From Arthrobacter ramosus (GTDB lineage: Bacteria; Actinomycetota; Actinomycetes; Actinomycetales; Micrococcaceae), in NCBI RefSeq assembly GCF_039535095.1, contig NZ_BAAAWN010000001.1:4588001-4652000 (forward strand): a DNA stretch of 64,000 nucleotides, given 5' to 3'. Both the position numbers and the translations under genes were made by a program. Positions 17,138-26,345 of the stretch are shown in pieces. The notes below the pieces were generated by a model. The model was not told the origin of the DNA and did not search any database. It was given only the letters and a program-made list of their open reading frames with translations. Position 1 is the first letter of the stretch, and each line of letters opens with the position of its first letter.

Positions 17138-19741
17138 GTGGCAACCAGCCAGAAGGAACGCGTCAACGTTGAAGGCCATGAACTGACGCTCACCAACCTG
17201 GGCAAAATCATCTACCCGGAAACTGGCACCACCAAGGCCGAAGTGCTCGAATACTACGCCGCCGTGGCCCCGTTCCTGATCCCGGCTGCCGCCAACCGGC
17301 CCGCCACCCGGAAGCGTTGGGTGCATGGAGTAGGGACCACCGAGGATCCCGGGCAGATGTTCTTCCAGAAGAACCTGGACGACTCGACGCCGGCGTGGGT
17401 TCCCAGGGTCACCATCCAGCACAGGGAGCACAGCAACGTCTACCCGCTGGTCAACAACCTCGCTACGCTCACCTGGCTGGCCCAGATTGCGGCCTTGGAA
17501 ATCCACGTGCCGCAATGGCAAGTGGACGCCGACGGAACCATGTTGCCGCCGGACCGCCTTGTCCTGGACCTCGATCCGGGTCCCGGCACGGGCCTTCCCG
17601 AATGCGTCGAGGTCGCCAAGCTGGCGCGCAGCATCCTGCGGGACGTCGGGCTGGATCCCGTTCCTGTGACGAGCGGCAGCAAGGGGATCCATCTCTACGC
17701 CGGGCTGGATGGCACCCGCAAATGGGAGCAGGTCTCTGCGTTCGCGCACGAATTGGCGCGCTCGCTCGAGGCCGACCACCCGGACCTCGTGGTCAGCGAC
17801 ATGAAGAAGACCCTGCGCAACGGCAAGGTGCTGGTGGACTGGAGCCAGAACAGCGGGAACAAGACCACCATCGTCCCGTACTCCCTCCGCGGACGGGCCC
17901 ACCCCATGGTGGCCGCACCCAGGACGTGGCGTGAACTCGCCTCCCCCGCGCTCGAGCATCTGGACTTCACGGTCGTCATGAAACGTGTCAAAGAGGGAAA
18001 GGACCCCTTCGCCGCGGTGACTGCCGGGCGGTCCGGGCATACGCCCGTGCACGCGGGCAGCCGCACCAAGAGCTCCGGCGGCCCGGAAAGCAAGAACCAC
18101 GACGGCGGCCTGCCCGGCGCGCACGGCGTCAGCACTGGGGGCGTCAGCACCGCCGTCGCGCCCACCGCCGCCGTCGCCGGCACCACCGTGAACCCGCGGC
18201 TGGCCAGCTACGTGGACAAGCGCGACCCGCAGCGGACGCCCGAACCGTTTCCCGCCGTCGAACACCAACCGGGACGCCCACTCCAGGCCGACGCGGAACC
18301 CAATCCGCCCGGCGGAATCTTCGTCATCCAGGAACACCATGCCCGAAGTTTCCACCTCGATTTCCGGCTGGAACACAACGGCGTCCTGGCGTCCTGGGCC
18401 TTGCCGCGGGGCGTGCCGGACACTCCGGCCAAGAACCATCTCGCGGTGCGCACGGAGGACCATCCGATGGAGTATGCGCAATTCGCGGGCATCATTCCGA
18501 AGGGCGAATACGGTGCCGGGACGGTCAGCATTTGGGACAGCGGCGAGTTCGAGTGCGAAAAATGGCGCGACGGCAAGGAAGTCATCGCCACTCTCACCGG
18601 CAAGCCCGGCGGCGGATTGCACGGCACCCGCCGTTTCGCGCTCATCCACACCGGGGAGTCGCCGTCGCAGTGGCTGATCCACCTGATGAAGGACAAACCG
18701 GGCCATCGGGCGGTGCTGTTGCCTGACGCCCAGCCGCAGCCGAACGGGGCCCCCAGCTACGCGCCCATGCTCGCAACATCCGGAACCACGGCCGATGTCG
18801 CCTCCGGCGACTGGCTGTTTGAGCTCAAGTGGGACGGATTCCGGGCCATCGTTTCGGGTTCGGGCGGCAAGATCAAGTTGACCAGCCGCTCCGGGATCGA
18901 CATGACTCCCACGTATCCCGAACTGGCGGATGCGCGCTACTGGCCTGATCACGACTTCGTGGCAGATGGCGAAATCGTCGCACTCAGCAAGAACGGCCGG
19001 CCCAGCTTCGAGTTGCTCCAGAAGCGGATGAACCTCTTCAAACCCGGCGACGTCGAACGCGCCCGGGCCGCGGTCCCCGTTCAGCTCATGGTTTTCGATC
19101 TCCTGTACGACGCCGGATCCCGCGCCAGCGCCGAAGAAGGCGCCAGCCCCGACCTCACCTCCCTGCCACTCAGCGAGCGCCGGAACAGGCTGGCGGCGTT
19201 CCATGCCAAGCTGCCGGTCCAGGGCTCCCCTGTTCATGTATCCGAGATCCTGGAACATGACCTCGACGACATCCTTGCCAGCGCCGGCGAGCTTGGCTTG
19301 GAGGGCGTGATGGCCAAGCGTGCGGATAGCCGCTACCAGCCTGGGCGGCGCAGCAGGTCCTGGATCAAGCTCAAGTTTGAACGCACGCAGGAAGTGGTGG
19401 TGGGTGGCTGGCGGCCCGGCGCCGGGGCGAGGCTCGGGACCATTGGAGCGTTGCTGGTGGGGATTCCCGACGGCGACAAGCTGCGCTACGCGGGCCGGGT
19501 GGGCACCGGGTTCAAGGACTGGCAGCTGCGCGACATCCTGAAGCGCATGGAGGGGCTCGATCGCCCGGACTCCCCCTTCCACGACATCCCCGCCGAGGAC
19601 GCCGCCACCGCGCACTGGGTTTCCCCGGAGCTCGTGGGAGAGGTGACGTTCGGCGACTGGACCGGCACCGAAAGGATGCGGCATCCCGTCTGGCGTGGCT
19701 GGCGCCCCGACAAGTCCCCGGCCGACGTCGAGCGCGCCTAA
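17138..19741 (+). CDS. ligD: Multifunctional NHEJ ATP-dependent DNA ligase LigD (Pol-PE-Lig)
   Basis: 867 aa from GTG 17138 (GGAGGTGAAGAG before it). Domain order is the mycobacterial type: primase-polymerase (1-290) with metal ligands Asp144 and Asp146 in DLDPG; a low-complexity linker (about 300-350); 3'-phosphoesterase (about 375-530) with His400/His401 in QEHHARSFHLDFRLEHNG; and ligase (about 540-860) with adenylated Lys564 in FELKWDGFRAIV. It processes, fills and seals broken ends held by Ku. It is divergent from ku. The long reading frame on the opposite strand is only a high-GC shadow. Confidence 0.96.
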   Translation: MATSQKERVNVEGHELTLTNLGKIIYPETGTTKAEVLEYYAAVAPFLIPAAANRPATRKRWVHGVGTTEDPGQMFFQKNLDDSTPAWVPRVTIQHREHSNVYPLVNNLATLTWLAQIAALEIHVPQWQVDADGTMLPPDRLVLDLDPGPGTGLPECVEVAKLARSILRDVGLDPVPVTSGSKGIHLYAGLDGTRKWEQVSAFAHELARSLEADHPDLVVSDMKKTLRNGKVLVDWSQNSGNKTTIVPYSLRGRAHPMVAAPRTWRELASPALEHLDFTVVMKRVKEGKDPFAAVTAGRSGHTPVHAGSRTKSSGGPESKNHDGGLPGAHGVSTGGVSTAVAPTAAVAGTTVNPRLASYVDKRDPQRTPEPFPAVEHQPGRPLQADAEPNPPGGIFVIQEHHARSFHLDFRLEHNGVLASWALPRGVPDTPAKNHLAVRTEDHPMEYAQFAGIIPKGEYGAGTVSIWDSGEFECEKWRDGKEVIATLTGKPGGGLHGTRRFALIHTGESPSQWLIHLMKDKPGHRAVLLPDAQPQPNGAPSYAPMLATSGTTADVASGDWLFELKWDGFRAIVSGSGGKIKLTSRSGIDMTPTYPELADARYWPDHDFVADGEIVALSKNGRPSFELLQKRMNLFKPGDVERARAAVPVQLMVFDLLYDAGSRASAEEGASPDLTSLPLSERRNRLAAFHAKLPVQGSPVHVSEILEHDLDDILASAGELGLEGVMAKRADSRYQPGRRSRSWIKLKFERTQEVVVGGWRPGAGARLGTIGALLVGIPDGDKLRYAGRVGTGFKDWQLRDILKRMEGLDRPDSPFHDIPAEDAATAHWVSPELVGEVTFGDWTGTERMRHPVWRGWRPDKSPADVERA

Positions 19742-19755
19742 CCCGAACGGTCCAG

Positions 19756-19815
19756 CGACACGGAAAATGCCCTACGCCACCAGAATTCCGGTGTCGCAAG
19801 GCATTTTCCGTGTCG
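19756..19815 (+). terminator. Long hairpin after ligD
   Basis: CGACACGGAAAATGCC (19756-19771) pairs exactly with 19800-19815, leaving a 28-nt loop. It begins 14 nt after the ligD stop and lies between convergent genes, so a terminator for one or both is likely. No clear U-tract, but AAATATTATTAAGAGG follows. Confidence 0.7.
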
Positions 19816-19823
19816 AAATATTA

Positions 19824-20084
19824 TTAAGAGGAGTGCGGCATCTGGGGACGGCCGGTGCGGTGGACCGCGGTGACCGCCGCCTGCTGGCCTACGCGGCCGT
19901 GGCTGGCGCCGCGATCCTTGGGGTGCCCGGTCTTGCCGCTAACATCTGGCCATGCCGGTCCTTGGGTCGAGCCCACTGCCATCGCCACCGTTGCCGGGGC
20001 CGGCATGGGCGCCTTATCCATGGACTCGACCAAGTGGCTGGCCACCTCGGAGTTGATTTGTTGCTCAACGTGCTTCGCAGCCAT
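19824..20084 (-). CDS. Hypothetical small protein
   Basis: 86 aa from ATG 20084, chosen because AAAGGAAGAAC precedes it; longer forms lack a ribosome site. The N-terminal MAAKHVEQQINSEVASHLVESMDKAP looks helical; the rest is Gly/Pro/Ala-rich and polar. No motif recognised. It is followed by the ligD hairpin and preceded by another small gene on the same strand. Confidence 0.5.
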   Translation of the reverse strand: MAAKHVEQQINSEVASHLVESMDKAPMPAPATVAMAVGSTQGPAWPDVSGKTGHPKDRGASHGRVGQQAAVTAVHRTGRPQMPHSS

Positions 20085-20156
20085 TGTTCTTCCTTTCTGC
20101 ATTGAAACGAAGGGATTTTCCATACTAGGTGGGAGCGGTCCGCTTGTCTGCAGGAT

Positions 20157-20384
20157 CTACCAGCGGACCTTCTTCTCGGACTTGGCCAGCTTGCCACTCG
20201 CTTGAGTGGGCTTGTGTCCTTTTCCGGTGCTCTGCCAGCTGTTCGCTGCCCCGCCGCGGGACTTGCTGGCCAGCATCTCCTTCTGCGCGTCAGTCAGTTT
20301 CGATCTGACACCGGCAGCCGGGGCTTCGGTTTCCTGCGCTACTGGTTCCTGCCCGGCGTCGGTTTCGGGTGTGTTCGGTGTCAT
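20157..20384 (-). CDS. Hypothetical small basic protein
   Basis: 75 aa with AAGGAG before ATG 20384. Acidic first third (TPETDAGQEPVAQETEAPA), then KLTDAQKEMLASKSRGGAANSW, and a basic C-terminus GKLAKSEKKVRW. No family assigned. It belongs with the 19824 gene at the edge of the stress/repair block. Confidence 0.6.
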   Translation of the reverse strand: MTPNTPETDAGQEPVAQETEAPAAGVRSKLTDAQKEMLASKSRGGAANSWQSTGKGHKPTQASGKLAKSEKKVRW

Positions 20385-20737
20385 GCAGTGGACTCCTTAA
20401 AGCTCTTGATTTGCCGGAGGAGGTATCGGGACGCGACGTCCGCTGCGAGACCCTGGGCCTCATAGCAGGAACGGCGCGGAGGCGAAGCCTCAACAGGCGT
20501 GGATTTTTGTCGGATCAAACTCAGCGGCATCGGTAAAGCCTGCAGATCGGCATCTGCGACGAACCAGGACCCGCTGGTCTATTCAAAAATCAGTGTTCCC
20601 ATGCACCCACCCTAGACACTCCCGGCCGTGTTTGTGAACCCCGGCTTTTGTCGGAGCCTTTTCGCGCGTGGCCTCCGCGTCCGCTCTCGGCTAGCATGGC
20701 CCGGAGAGCACCCCTCGGTACCCCGAAAGGCTCTCCC
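20385..20737. other. Intergenic region
   Basis: 353 nt between divergent genes. No coding frame with a ribosome site and no strong repeat. It should hold promoters for the leftward small genes and the rightward methyltransferase. Confidence 0.5.
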
Positions 20738-21541
20738 ATGTCAGCACCCACGTTCCAGCCTTCCCATTCCGCCGTCACAGCACGGCTCCGCTCGGCCGGT
20801 TGCGTCTTCGCCGAAGACGAGGCCTGGCTCCTCATCGCCGCGGCGCACGCCCCCGAGGACCTCGACCGCTTGGTCGGACAACGCGCCTCGGGATTGCCCC
20901 TTGAATACCTCCTGGGCTGGGCTGACTTCTGCGGCCAGCACATAGCAGTGGACCCGGGCGTGTTCGTCCCCCGCCGCCGCACGGAGTACCTCGTTCAGCA
21001 GGCGGCCCGCCTCGCCCGGCCGGGCGCCGTCGTCGTCGATCTTTGCTGCGGTTCGGGTGCCGTGGGTGCCGCCTTGGCCGCCGCGGTGGGCGGGATCGAG
21101 CTTCACGCGGCCGACGTCGACCCCGCTGCGGTCCGCTGCTCCCGCCGCAACATCGGGCCGGCGGGCGGACAGGTGCATGAAGGCGATCTCTTTTCGGCCC
21201 TGCCTGACACTCTTCGCGGCCGGATAGACGTTCTCGTGGCCAACGCCCCATACGTCCCTACGGACTCGATCGGGCTGATGCCGCCCGAGGCCCGGCTGCA
21301 TGAACCGCGGGTAGCGCTCGACGGCGGCGCGGATGGTTTGGACGTACAGCGCAGCATCGCGGAGGAGGCTCCGTTGTGGCTGGCTCCCGGGGGCCGGCTG
21401 CTGATCGAAACGAGCGTCCGGCAGGCCCCGACGACGGCGGCCCTGTTCGGGCACGCCGGGCTGTCGACGCGGGTGGTCCATTCTGAGGAATTCGAAGCCA
21501 CGGTGGTGCTGGGAAAACGGCAGGAAATCCACCGGAAATGA
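20738..21541 (+). CDS. PrmC-related protein-(glutamine-N5) methyltransferase, substrate unknown
   Basis: 267 aa from ATG 20738; the earlier in-frame start lacks a ribosome site. SAM-binding motif VVVDLCCGSGAVGAALAAAVG at about residues 95-115. The catalytic NPPY of PrmC/HemK is NAPY here (VANAPYVPTDSIGLMP), as in the PrmC-related subfamily. The N-terminal helical domain (EDLDRLVGQRASGLPLEYLLGWADFCG) and FVPRRRTEYLV resemble the release-factor methyltransferase. It is probably an extra paralogue, with the true prmC expected beside prfA elsewhere. Confidence 0.82.
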   Translation: MSAPTFQPSHSAVTARLRSAGCVFAEDEAWLLIAAAHAPEDLDRLVGQRASGLPLEYLLGWADFCGQHIAVDPGVFVPRRRTEYLVQQAARLARPGAVVVDLCCGSGAVGAALAAAVGGIELHAADVDPAAVRCSRRNIGPAGGQVHEGDLFSALPDTLRGRIDVLVANAPYVPTDSIGLMPPEARLHEPRVALDGGADGLDVQRSIAEEAPLWLAPGGRLLIETSVRQAPTTAALFGHAGLSTRVVHSEEFEATVVLGKRQEIHRK

Positions 21542-21794
21542 TCAGCAAACTGTGCGTTTCGAGGCCCTGAACCAAACAATTTGCTAACCCACCCCGGAGC
21601 ACACCAAAATCCGCGTGATTCCGGGGCTATAGGACCGGAAAAATATCAGACATGCGGGCACCAAAGGCCCCTTCGAGCGCCCAAAAATCAGTGCTCGACT
21701 CTTAGTTTGAGCCCAAACCCCGTAAAATTGAAACCCTGCCCAGAGCGGAGCAGCTGTATGTCGCAAGCAAATGATCTCCCTAGGAGAAACCCAA

Positions 21795-23381
21795 ATGCCC
21801 ACAGACCGAAGCATTACCGACTCTTCAGCAGGCGCTAGGAACGCTGCTGCAACGAGCAAGACCGCACCACGCGGTGCCTCAAAATTGAAACTTCCAACAC
21901 GCCGTCGACTCAAGGTATCCGACGTCAACGTCGTTGACCAGCCAATGCTGAAAAAAGCACTCGGCGGCACGATCGTCGGCAACACCATGGAATGGTACGA
22001 CGTCGGCGTGTTCGGCTACCTCATCACCACCATGGGTCCAGTCTTCCTGCCCGAGGCCGATAAGTCCGTGCAGACCCTGTTCCTCCTGGGAACCTTCGCC
22101 GCAACCTTCGTGGCACGGCCGCTCGGCGGCGTCGTCTTCGGCTGGCTCGGTGACAAGGTGGGCCGCCAGAAGGTGCTCGCCACAACACTCTTGCTGATGG
22201 CGGCAAGCACCTTCGCCGTCGGACTCCTGCCTGGATACGCACAAATCGGCATCTGGGCAGCCGTGCTGCTCGTCGTCCTGAAACTCGTCCAGGGTTTCTC
22301 GACCGGCGGCGAATACGCCGGGGCCACCACGTTCGTGAGCGAATACGCTCCGGACAAGCGCCGCGGCTTCTTCGCGAGCTTCCTGGATATGGGCTCCTAC
22401 ATCGGCTTCGCCCTAGGCGCGGCCCTCGTGTCCATCCTGCAGCTCACCATCGGCCAATCGGCCATGGAGGACTGGGGCTGGCGCCTGCCGTTCCTCCTCG
22501 CGGGTCCCCTCGGCATCATCGCCGTGTACTTCCGTAGCAAGATCGAGGAATCCCCTCAGTTCCAAGCCACTTTGGATGCCCAGGAAGCCCTCGCCGCGGA
22601 CGCCGCAGCGGGCGATGCCGCGGTAGCCAAGGGCCCCATCGGCATCGTCAAGGCTTACTGGCGCCAGATCATCCTCGCCATGATCCTTGCCGCAGCCGCC
22701 AACACCGTGGGCTATATGTTGACTTCCTACATGCCCACGTACCTGACCGAGTCCAAGGGCTACGACCCCGTTCACGGCACCCTGCTGACCATCCCCGTGC
22801 TGGTCATCATGGCAGTCTGCATCCCGCTGACGGGCAAGCTCTCCGACCGGATCGGCCGCCGGCCCGTGCTGTGGATCGGCGCCATCAGCACCGTCGTGTT
22901 CGCCGTTCCGGCCTTCCTGCTGATTGGAATCGGCGATATTTGGTCTACGCTTGCCGGTCTGGCCCTGATCGCCTTCCCGGTCACGTTCTACGTGGCAAAC
23001 CTCGCCTCCGCGCTGCCGGCACTGTTCCCGACCTCGAGCCGCTATGGGGGAATGGGCATCGCCTACAACTTCTCCGTAGCGATCTTCGGCGGCACCACGC
23101 CGTTCATTGTCGCTGCCTTGATCCAGGGCACCGGCAACGACATGATGCCTGCGTATTACCTCATGGGCACGTCCGTGGTTGGCGCAATCGCCATCTACTT
23201 CCTGCGTGAATCCGCGCAACGCCCGCTCCCGGGCTCCATGCCCAGCGTGGACACCCAGGCCGAGGCCCGCGAGCTGGTGGCCACTCAGGACACCAACCCG
23301 TTGATCGACTTGGACGAAATGCCGTTCGACGACGGCACCCTGGTAGCTACGGAGCCGGACCGGGAGCACGTCCCGGCCTAG
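21795..23381 (+). CDS. MHS-family MFS transporter (proline/betaine or dicarboxylate type)
   Basis: 528 aa from ATG 21795, chosen for the TAGGAG 12 nt upstream. A 55-residue hydrophilic N-terminus leads into GNTMEWYDVGVFGYLITTMGPVFLP, the metabolite:H+ symporter signature, followed by GWLGDKVGRQKVL (MFS loop 2-3 motif), FSTGGEYAGATTFVSEYAP and GKLSDRIGRRPVL. Twelve membrane helices expected. The long acidic C-terminal tail (DLDEMPFDDGT) is typical of ProP-like osmolyte carriers. Monocistronic, closed by the hairpin at 23425. Confidence 0.9.
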   Translation: MPTDRSITDSSAGARNAAATSKTAPRGASKLKLPTRRRLKVSDVNVVDQPMLKKALGGTIVGNTMEWYDVGVFGYLITTMGPVFLPEADKSVQTLFLLGTFAATFVARPLGGVVFGWLGDKVGRQKVLATTLLLMAASTFAVGLLPGYAQIGIWAAVLLVVLKLVQGFSTGGEYAGATTFVSEYAPDKRRGFFASFLDMGSYIGFALGAALVSILQLTIGQSAMEDWGWRLPFLLAGPLGIIAVYFRSKIEESPQFQATLDAQEALAADAAAGDAAVAKGPIGIVKAYWRQIILAMILAAAANTVGYMLTSYMPTYLTESKGYDPVHGTLLTIPVLVIMAVCIPLTGKLSDRIGRRPVLWIGAISTVVFAVPAFLLIGIGDIWSTLAGLALIAFPVTFYVANLASALPALFPTSSRYGGMGIAYNFSVAIFGGTTPFIVAALIQGTGNDMMPAYYLMGTSVVGAIAIYFLRESAQRPLPGSMPSVDTQAEARELVATQDTNPLIDLDEMPFDDGTLVATEPDREHVPA

Positions 23382-23424
23382 GCACAGTGCGGGCGCGGGC
23401 TGCGGGCGGCCCGTATCGGCAGAA

Positions 23425-23470
23425 CAAGGCTGGTTATTTGTAGCGGGATCGCTGCAAATAACCAGCCTTG
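23425..23470. terminator. Bidirectional hairpin terminator
   Basis: CAAGGCTGGTTATTTG (23425-23440) pairs exactly with 23455-23470 across a 14-nt loop. It lies between the convergent MFS gene and the 23479 gene, whose stop is 8 nt away. Confidence 0.85.
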
Positions 23471-23478
23471 CTTGTCGT

Positions 23479-24015
23479 TCAGGCCTTACGGTTGGCTTTC
23501 TGCTCTTGCATCCGCTTTGCCTGTGCCTGGATCTTCGGGCCGTAGCCGCCGTTCAGTGCGGTGTCCCTGATGTGGGTGGCTTTCGCGACCCGGTCACCGT
23601 CCGCCGCATCCTTCAGCGCTTTCAGGTCCGCCTGCAGGGCGGCTGGAAGCTTTGCGGCGAGTTTCGGACGCTTGTCCAGGATGAAGGTGGCGATCTTCGC
23701 GGCGCGCTGGCCGTAGTTCGGCTTGGTACTGTCACCGTTCACGAAGAAACGCAGGCCGGCCGCCAGCGGGTGCCGCGCCAGTGCCTTCTTGGCCGCGGCG
23801 GTAGCCGTCGCGGCCGTCGCGGTGGGCTGGGAGCTGGCTGCCGCCGTCGTGCTTGGACTGCTTGAAGTAGCCGCGTTGGCGGCGATCACGCCACCGCCCA
23901 GCAGGAGGCCCGCTGCGAGGACGCCGACGACGGCGGTGCGGGCCTTGGTGCGCTTGCGGCCCTGGGCTGGGGTACTGGAGTTCGAGGTACTGGAGGTCGG
24001 GGTGCTGTTGTTCAT
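23479..24015 (-). CDS. Hypothetical membrane-anchored or secreted protein
   Basis: 178 aa from ATG 24015 (AAAGGA upstream). A Ser/Thr-rich start (MNNSTPTSSTSNSSTPAQGRK RTK) precedes one hydrophobic segment (AVVGVLAAGLLLGGGVIAANAA), probably a signal anchor or a cleaved signal ending ANA-A. After an Ala/Thr/Ser linker the extracellular part is Lys-rich and helical (LKALKDAADGDRVAKATHIRDTALNGGYGPK). Family not recognised. It is divergent from the two-component genes, which may control it. Confidence 0.7.
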   Translation of the reverse strand: MNNSTPTSSTSNSSTPAQGRKRTKARTAVVGVLAAGLLLGGGVIAANAATSSSPSTTAAASSQPTATAATATAAAKKALARHPLAAGLRFFVNGDSTKPNYGQRAAKIATFILDKRPKLAAKLPAALQADLKALKDAADGDRVAKATHIRDTALNGGYGPKIQAQAKRMQEQKANRKA

Positions 24016-24183
24016 GGTCCGTGTCCTTTGTTCCGGCCGGTGGTCGCTCCGCCGGCGCTCTTCACGACACTCTGGTCCGGCCGCATGAACTGACTGTTCG
24101 GCCAATGTTCGAGGAATGTAAAACCGTCCCCGCTGGCTCGCGACGACGCTCCAAGGGCTCCGTCCTTGCTGTTGAATGGACGC

Positions 24184-24903
24184 ATGGAAGACAGCCGCGG
24201 ATTGGTGCTGATTGCCGAGGATGAACAGGCAATTGCCGATATCCAGCGCCTCTATCTGGGCCGCGCGGGTTTCGGCGTACACGTTGAGCGGGACGGGATT
24301 TCCGCACTGGCACAGATCAAGCGGCTCAGACCGGTCGCGGTGATTCTCGACGTCGGGCTGCCCGGCATGGACGGAATCGAGCTCTGCAGGCAACTGCGGC
24401 AAGCAGAGGACTGGACGCCGGTACTGTTCGTCACGGCCCGCGATGAGGAGGTGGACCGTGTCCTTGGCCTGGAATTGGGCGCCGACGACTATCTCACCAA
24501 GCCGTTTTCGCCCTCCGAACTGGTCGCCCGGGTCAAGGCAGTGCTGCGCCGGACCGAAGGAACCCCGCGGTCCAAACCACTCGTGCTGGGCAGCGTCGAA
24601 CTGGATCCGCTGAACAGGACCGCACGCGCCGGCACCGAGGAACTCACTCTAACCGCCACCGAATTCGACCTCCTCGCGTACCTCATGGCCCAGCCTGGCC
24701 GTGTCTTTTCCCGTGAGCAGCTCCTGTCCGCCGTGTGGGGGCAGGCCAGTTACGCCGCCGGGCGGACAGTTGATGTGCACGTAGCGCAACTCCGCGCCAA
24801 GCTCGGAAGGCACTCCCCCATCGCGACGAGCCGCGGCGTCGGCTATTCGGCCGCAGCTCCCCAAACGTCCGGACCCCGCCCCGCCGCCGGGGGAGCCACG
24901 TGA
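24184..24903 (+). CDS. OmpR/PhoB-family response regulator
   Basis: 239 aa from ATG 24184. Receiver domain 1-120 (LIAEDEQAIADIQRLYL, phospho-acceptor Asp in VILDVGLPGMDG, Lys in DDYLTKPFSPSEL). C-terminal winged-helix domain (LTATEFDLLAYLMAQPGRVFSREQLLSAVWG, RTVDVHVAQLRAKLG). It overlaps the histidine kinase start by 4 nt, so the two are translationally coupled. Signal unknown; the divergent surface protein gene at 23479 is a candidate target. Confidence 0.93.
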   Translation: MEDSRGLVLIAEDEQAIADIQRLYLGRAGFGVHVERDGISALAQIKRLRPVAVILDVGLPGMDGIELCRQLRQAEDWTPVLFVTARDEEVDRVLGLELGADDYLTKPFSPSELVARVKAVLRRTEGTPRSKPLVLGSVELDPLNRTARAGTEELTLTATEFDLLAYLMAQPGRVFSREQLLSAVWGQASYAAGRTVDVHVAQLRAKLGRHSPIATSRGVGYSAAAPQTSGPRPAAGGAT

Positions 24904-26267
24904 GGCGCTGGTTCGGCACACTGGCCGGGCGCACGACGGCGGTGATCGCCGCCGTCGCGACTGTCGCCGTCGTGCTTGCCGGCCTTCTGGCGGCGCAGCT
25001 GGTCAACGCCACGGCGGTGGACGAAGCCAAGAAGTATCTCGCGGTTGAGGCTGATTCCCTCAGCAAACAAACGAGCATTGGCGGCCTGCAGGACCTTCGC
25101 GCAGATCTGCTCACGCACGGGGCGAGGCTAGCGCAAATCAGCACCGACGGCCGCGTGACAGGCGGCGGCGCCAGGCTGGTGGATGCGAAGACCGTGGCGG
25201 ATGTATTGGCCGGAAAGTCGGTCTCGACGTCGGTGAACGGTCCACAGAACACCGTGGTCCTTGAGGCGCGGCCCTTGGCGGCCGGCGGCGGCGTGGTACT
25301 GGCGCAGCCCGTGTCCGAAATCCGCGCGGCCGCCGCTCCACTGCTGAGCCGCATGCTGATTGCCCTCGCAGTTTGCCTCGCGTTCGCCATCGTGGCCGGC
25401 GGCCTGTTGGCGCAGTGGTTGAGCCGGCCCTTGGTGCGCACGGCCCATTCGGCCCATCGTCTCGCAGCCGGAGAACGATCCGTGGCTGTGGCGCCAGGCG
25501 GGCCGGCCGAAGTGGTGGAGGTTTCGCAGGCGCTGGCGGCCCTCGACGCCGCACTCCGGACCAGCGAGGGGCGCCAACGCGAGTTCCTCCTCTCCATTTC
25601 ACATGAAATCCGGACACCCCTGACCGCGCTGCGGGGCTACGCCGAGGCGCTTGCCGATGGCGTGGTCAGCGGAGACGACGTGAGCGGGGTCGGCCGGACC
25701 CTCGTGGCCGAAACCAACCGCCTGGACCGGTTTGTCCGCGATCTCCTGGAATTGGCACGGCTCGAGTCCGACGAATTCCGCTTGGAACTGCAGCCCGTGG
25801 ACGCATCCTTGATCCTGCGCGAGAGCTGGCAGGCCTGGCAAGCGATCTGCGTCCAGAACGGGATCGCGGGGCGGCTCGAACTGCCTCTTGGGCCATTGCC
25901 GGTCCGCGGCGATGGCCAGCGGCTGCGGCAAGTGGTGGACGGCTTGCTGGAGAACGCCCTGCGCGTGACGCCTGAAGGCTCTCCCGTTGTGCTCGCGGCG
26001 TATCTCACCGGCAGCGGGCTCACCGTGGAAGTGCGCGACGGCGGGCCGGGCCTCACGGAGGCGGATGCCGCCGTCGCGTTTGAACGCGGTGCGCTCTTTG
26101 CCAGATACAGCGGAGAACGGCCTGTTGGAAGCGGACTGGGTTTGTCCATCGCCGCAAGGATCGTGCAGCGCATGGGCGGCCGCATCAGTGTGCGCTCTGC
26201 GCCTGAGGGCGGCGCGGCATTCGTGGTGGAGTTGCCCGGCATTCCCGCGGGCTCCCGGCAAACGTAG
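24900..26267 (+). CDS. Membrane sensor histidine kinase
   Basis: 455 aa from GTG 24900, overlapping the regulator stop. Two membrane helices (about 10-35 and 155-180) bracket an extracytoplasmic sensor region. A HAMP segment is followed by the H-box SISHEIRTPLTALRGYAEAL (His235), then the ATPase domain with N-box LLENALRVTP, G1 VRDGGPGLTEADA and G2 GSGLGLSIAARIVQRMGG. The 3' end (from 26201) is duplicated at 32441 as the left/right repeat of the inserted island; the reading frame itself is intact and ends PGIPAGSRQT. Confidence 0.93.
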   Translation: MRRWFGTLAGRTTAVIAAVATVAVVLAGLLAAQLVNATAVDEAKKYLAVEADSLSKQTSIGGLQDLRADLLTHGARLAQISTDGRVTGGGARLVDAKTVADVLAGKSVSTSVNGPQNTVVLEARPLAAGGGVVLAQPVSEIRAAAAPLLSRMLIALAVCLAFAIVAGGLLAQWLSRPLVRTAHSAHRLAAGERSVAVAPGGPAEVVEVSQALAALDAALRTSEGRQREFLLSISHEIRTPLTALRGYAEALADGVVSGDDVSGVGRTLVAETNRLDRFVRDLLELARLESDEFRLELQPVDASLILRESWQAWQAICVQNGIAGRLELPLGPLPVRGDGQRLRQVVDGLLENALRVTPEGSPVVLAAYLTGSGLTVEVRDGGPGLTEADAAVAFERGALFARYSGERPVGSGLGLSIAARIVQRMGGRISVRSAPEGGAAFVVELPGIPAGSRQT

Positions 26268-26336
26268 ACTCTGCGCATGGCTGATGTTCCAGTGGGTTCG
26301 CTGCACCACGTAGAAATTTGGGTACCCCACATCAGC
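26201..26336. repeat. Left 136-bp direct repeat of the island
   Basis: Identical to 32441-32576 except at one position (G at 26226, C at 32466). It covers the last 67 nt of the kinase gene, the 9-nt gap, and the first 60 nt of the VOC gene. The two copies lie exactly 6240 bp apart. Confidence 0.95.
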
Positions 26337-26345
26337 AGTGCGTGA
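26277..26345 (+). pseudogene. 5' fragment of VOC gene duplicated at the island's left edge
   Basis: Starts like the intact gene at 32517 (MADVPVGSLHHVEIW, identical through PHIS), then after the repeat boundary at 26336 reads SA and a TGA stop at 26343-26345. A 22-codon remnant created by the insertion. Confidence 0.93.

Noticed and set aside
17114..19684. 856-aa open frame opposite ligD
   Set aside because: It lies fully antisense to a LigD gene with all catalytic motifs, has no family resemblance and has the His/Gly/Arg-rich makeup typical of high-GC shadow frames.
23479..24402. Longer 307-aa form of the membrane-anchored protein
   Set aside because: The extra N-terminal part overlaps the divergent response regulator gene and lacks a ribosome site; ATG 24015 has AAAGGA and a proper signal anchor.
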